Source of the DNA: an uncultured Collinsella sp.
Lineage (GTDB): Bacteria > Actinomycetota > Coriobacteriia > Coriobacteriales > Coriobacteriaceae
Assembly: GCA_900551655.1 (NCBI GenBank)
Contig: URWM01000113.1
Span: forward strand, 1 to 5,783
DNA: 5,783 nt
Direction of reading: 5' to 3'
The notes under the pieces are model-generated. The model was not told where the DNA came from and did not search any database. It saw nothing but the letters and a program-made list of their open reading frames with translations. Positions 5,754-5,783 of this stretch are shown in pieces. Within the stretch, counting starts at the first letter, position 1, and each line of letters starts with the position of its first letter. The translations under genes and the position numbers were made by a program.

Positions 5754-5783
5754 CTGTCTCTTATACACATCTGACGCTGCCGA
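5754..5783 (+). other. Nextera/Tn5 adapter sequence at the contig end (artefact)
   Basis: Bases 5754-5772 are exactly the 19-bp Tn5 mosaic end CTGTCTCTTATACACATCT, and 5773-5783 (GACGCTGCCGA) continue into the Nextera read adapter. In the permease frame this reads CLLYTSDAA, a tail typical of adapter read-through. The first few bases (CTG) could also be genomic, so the true boundary is uncertain by about three bases. The stretch should be trimmed; it is not a natural transposon. Confidence 0.97.

Noticed and set aside
5754..5783. Tn5-like end as evidence of a real transposon insertion
   Set aside because: The sequence is the hyperactive mosaic end followed directly by sequencing adapter at the very end of the contig, so it comes from library preparation.

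Overview
The window looks like the end of a short-read contig from a moderately high-GC anaerobe. A gut actinobacterium of the Coriobacteriia (Collinsella-like) is my best guess, from the codon bias of the sugar genes and the style of the proteins. That placement is inference; no rRNA or other marker gene is present.

Left part (1-1556): one stand-alone AAA ATPase of the AAA_14/DUF4143 type with a nuclease-like C-terminal domain. An AT-rich leader with three direct repeats about 32 bp apart precedes it. Two related, oppositely oriented palindrome-like elements border it (1-37 and 1524-1556). Its arginine codons differ sharply from those of the glucosidase gene to its right, which suggests it was acquired as an accessory unit.

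Middle part (1571-2827, minus strand): an RpiR-type regulator followed 60 bp later by a low-molecular-weight protein-tyrosine phosphatase. The phosphatase converges on the ATPase gene.

Right part (2828-5753): a 298-bp divergent intergenic region with several inverted repeats, then a GH4 6-phospho-glucosidase of the GlvA type and a phosphotransferase (PTS) EIIC permease of the GlvC/MalX type. Together they form a classical alpha-glucoside uptake unit. The permease imports a disaccharide as its 6-phosphate, the GH4 enzyme splits it into glucose 6-phosphate and a free sugar, and the divergent RpiR protein is the likely phosphosugar-sensing regulator. This matches the known glvA/glvR/glvC gene set. 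A GC-rich hairpin with a T-rich tail lies between the glucosidase and permease genes.

The last 30 bases (5754-5783) are not genomic. They are the Tn5 mosaic end plus Nextera adapter, so the permease gene is cut off at about codon 407 and its apparent C-terminal residues are an artefact.

I see no CRISPR array, tRNA, rRNA or complete insertion sequence. The sugar part is a well-known system. The least explained part is the ATPase with its repeats and flanking elements.
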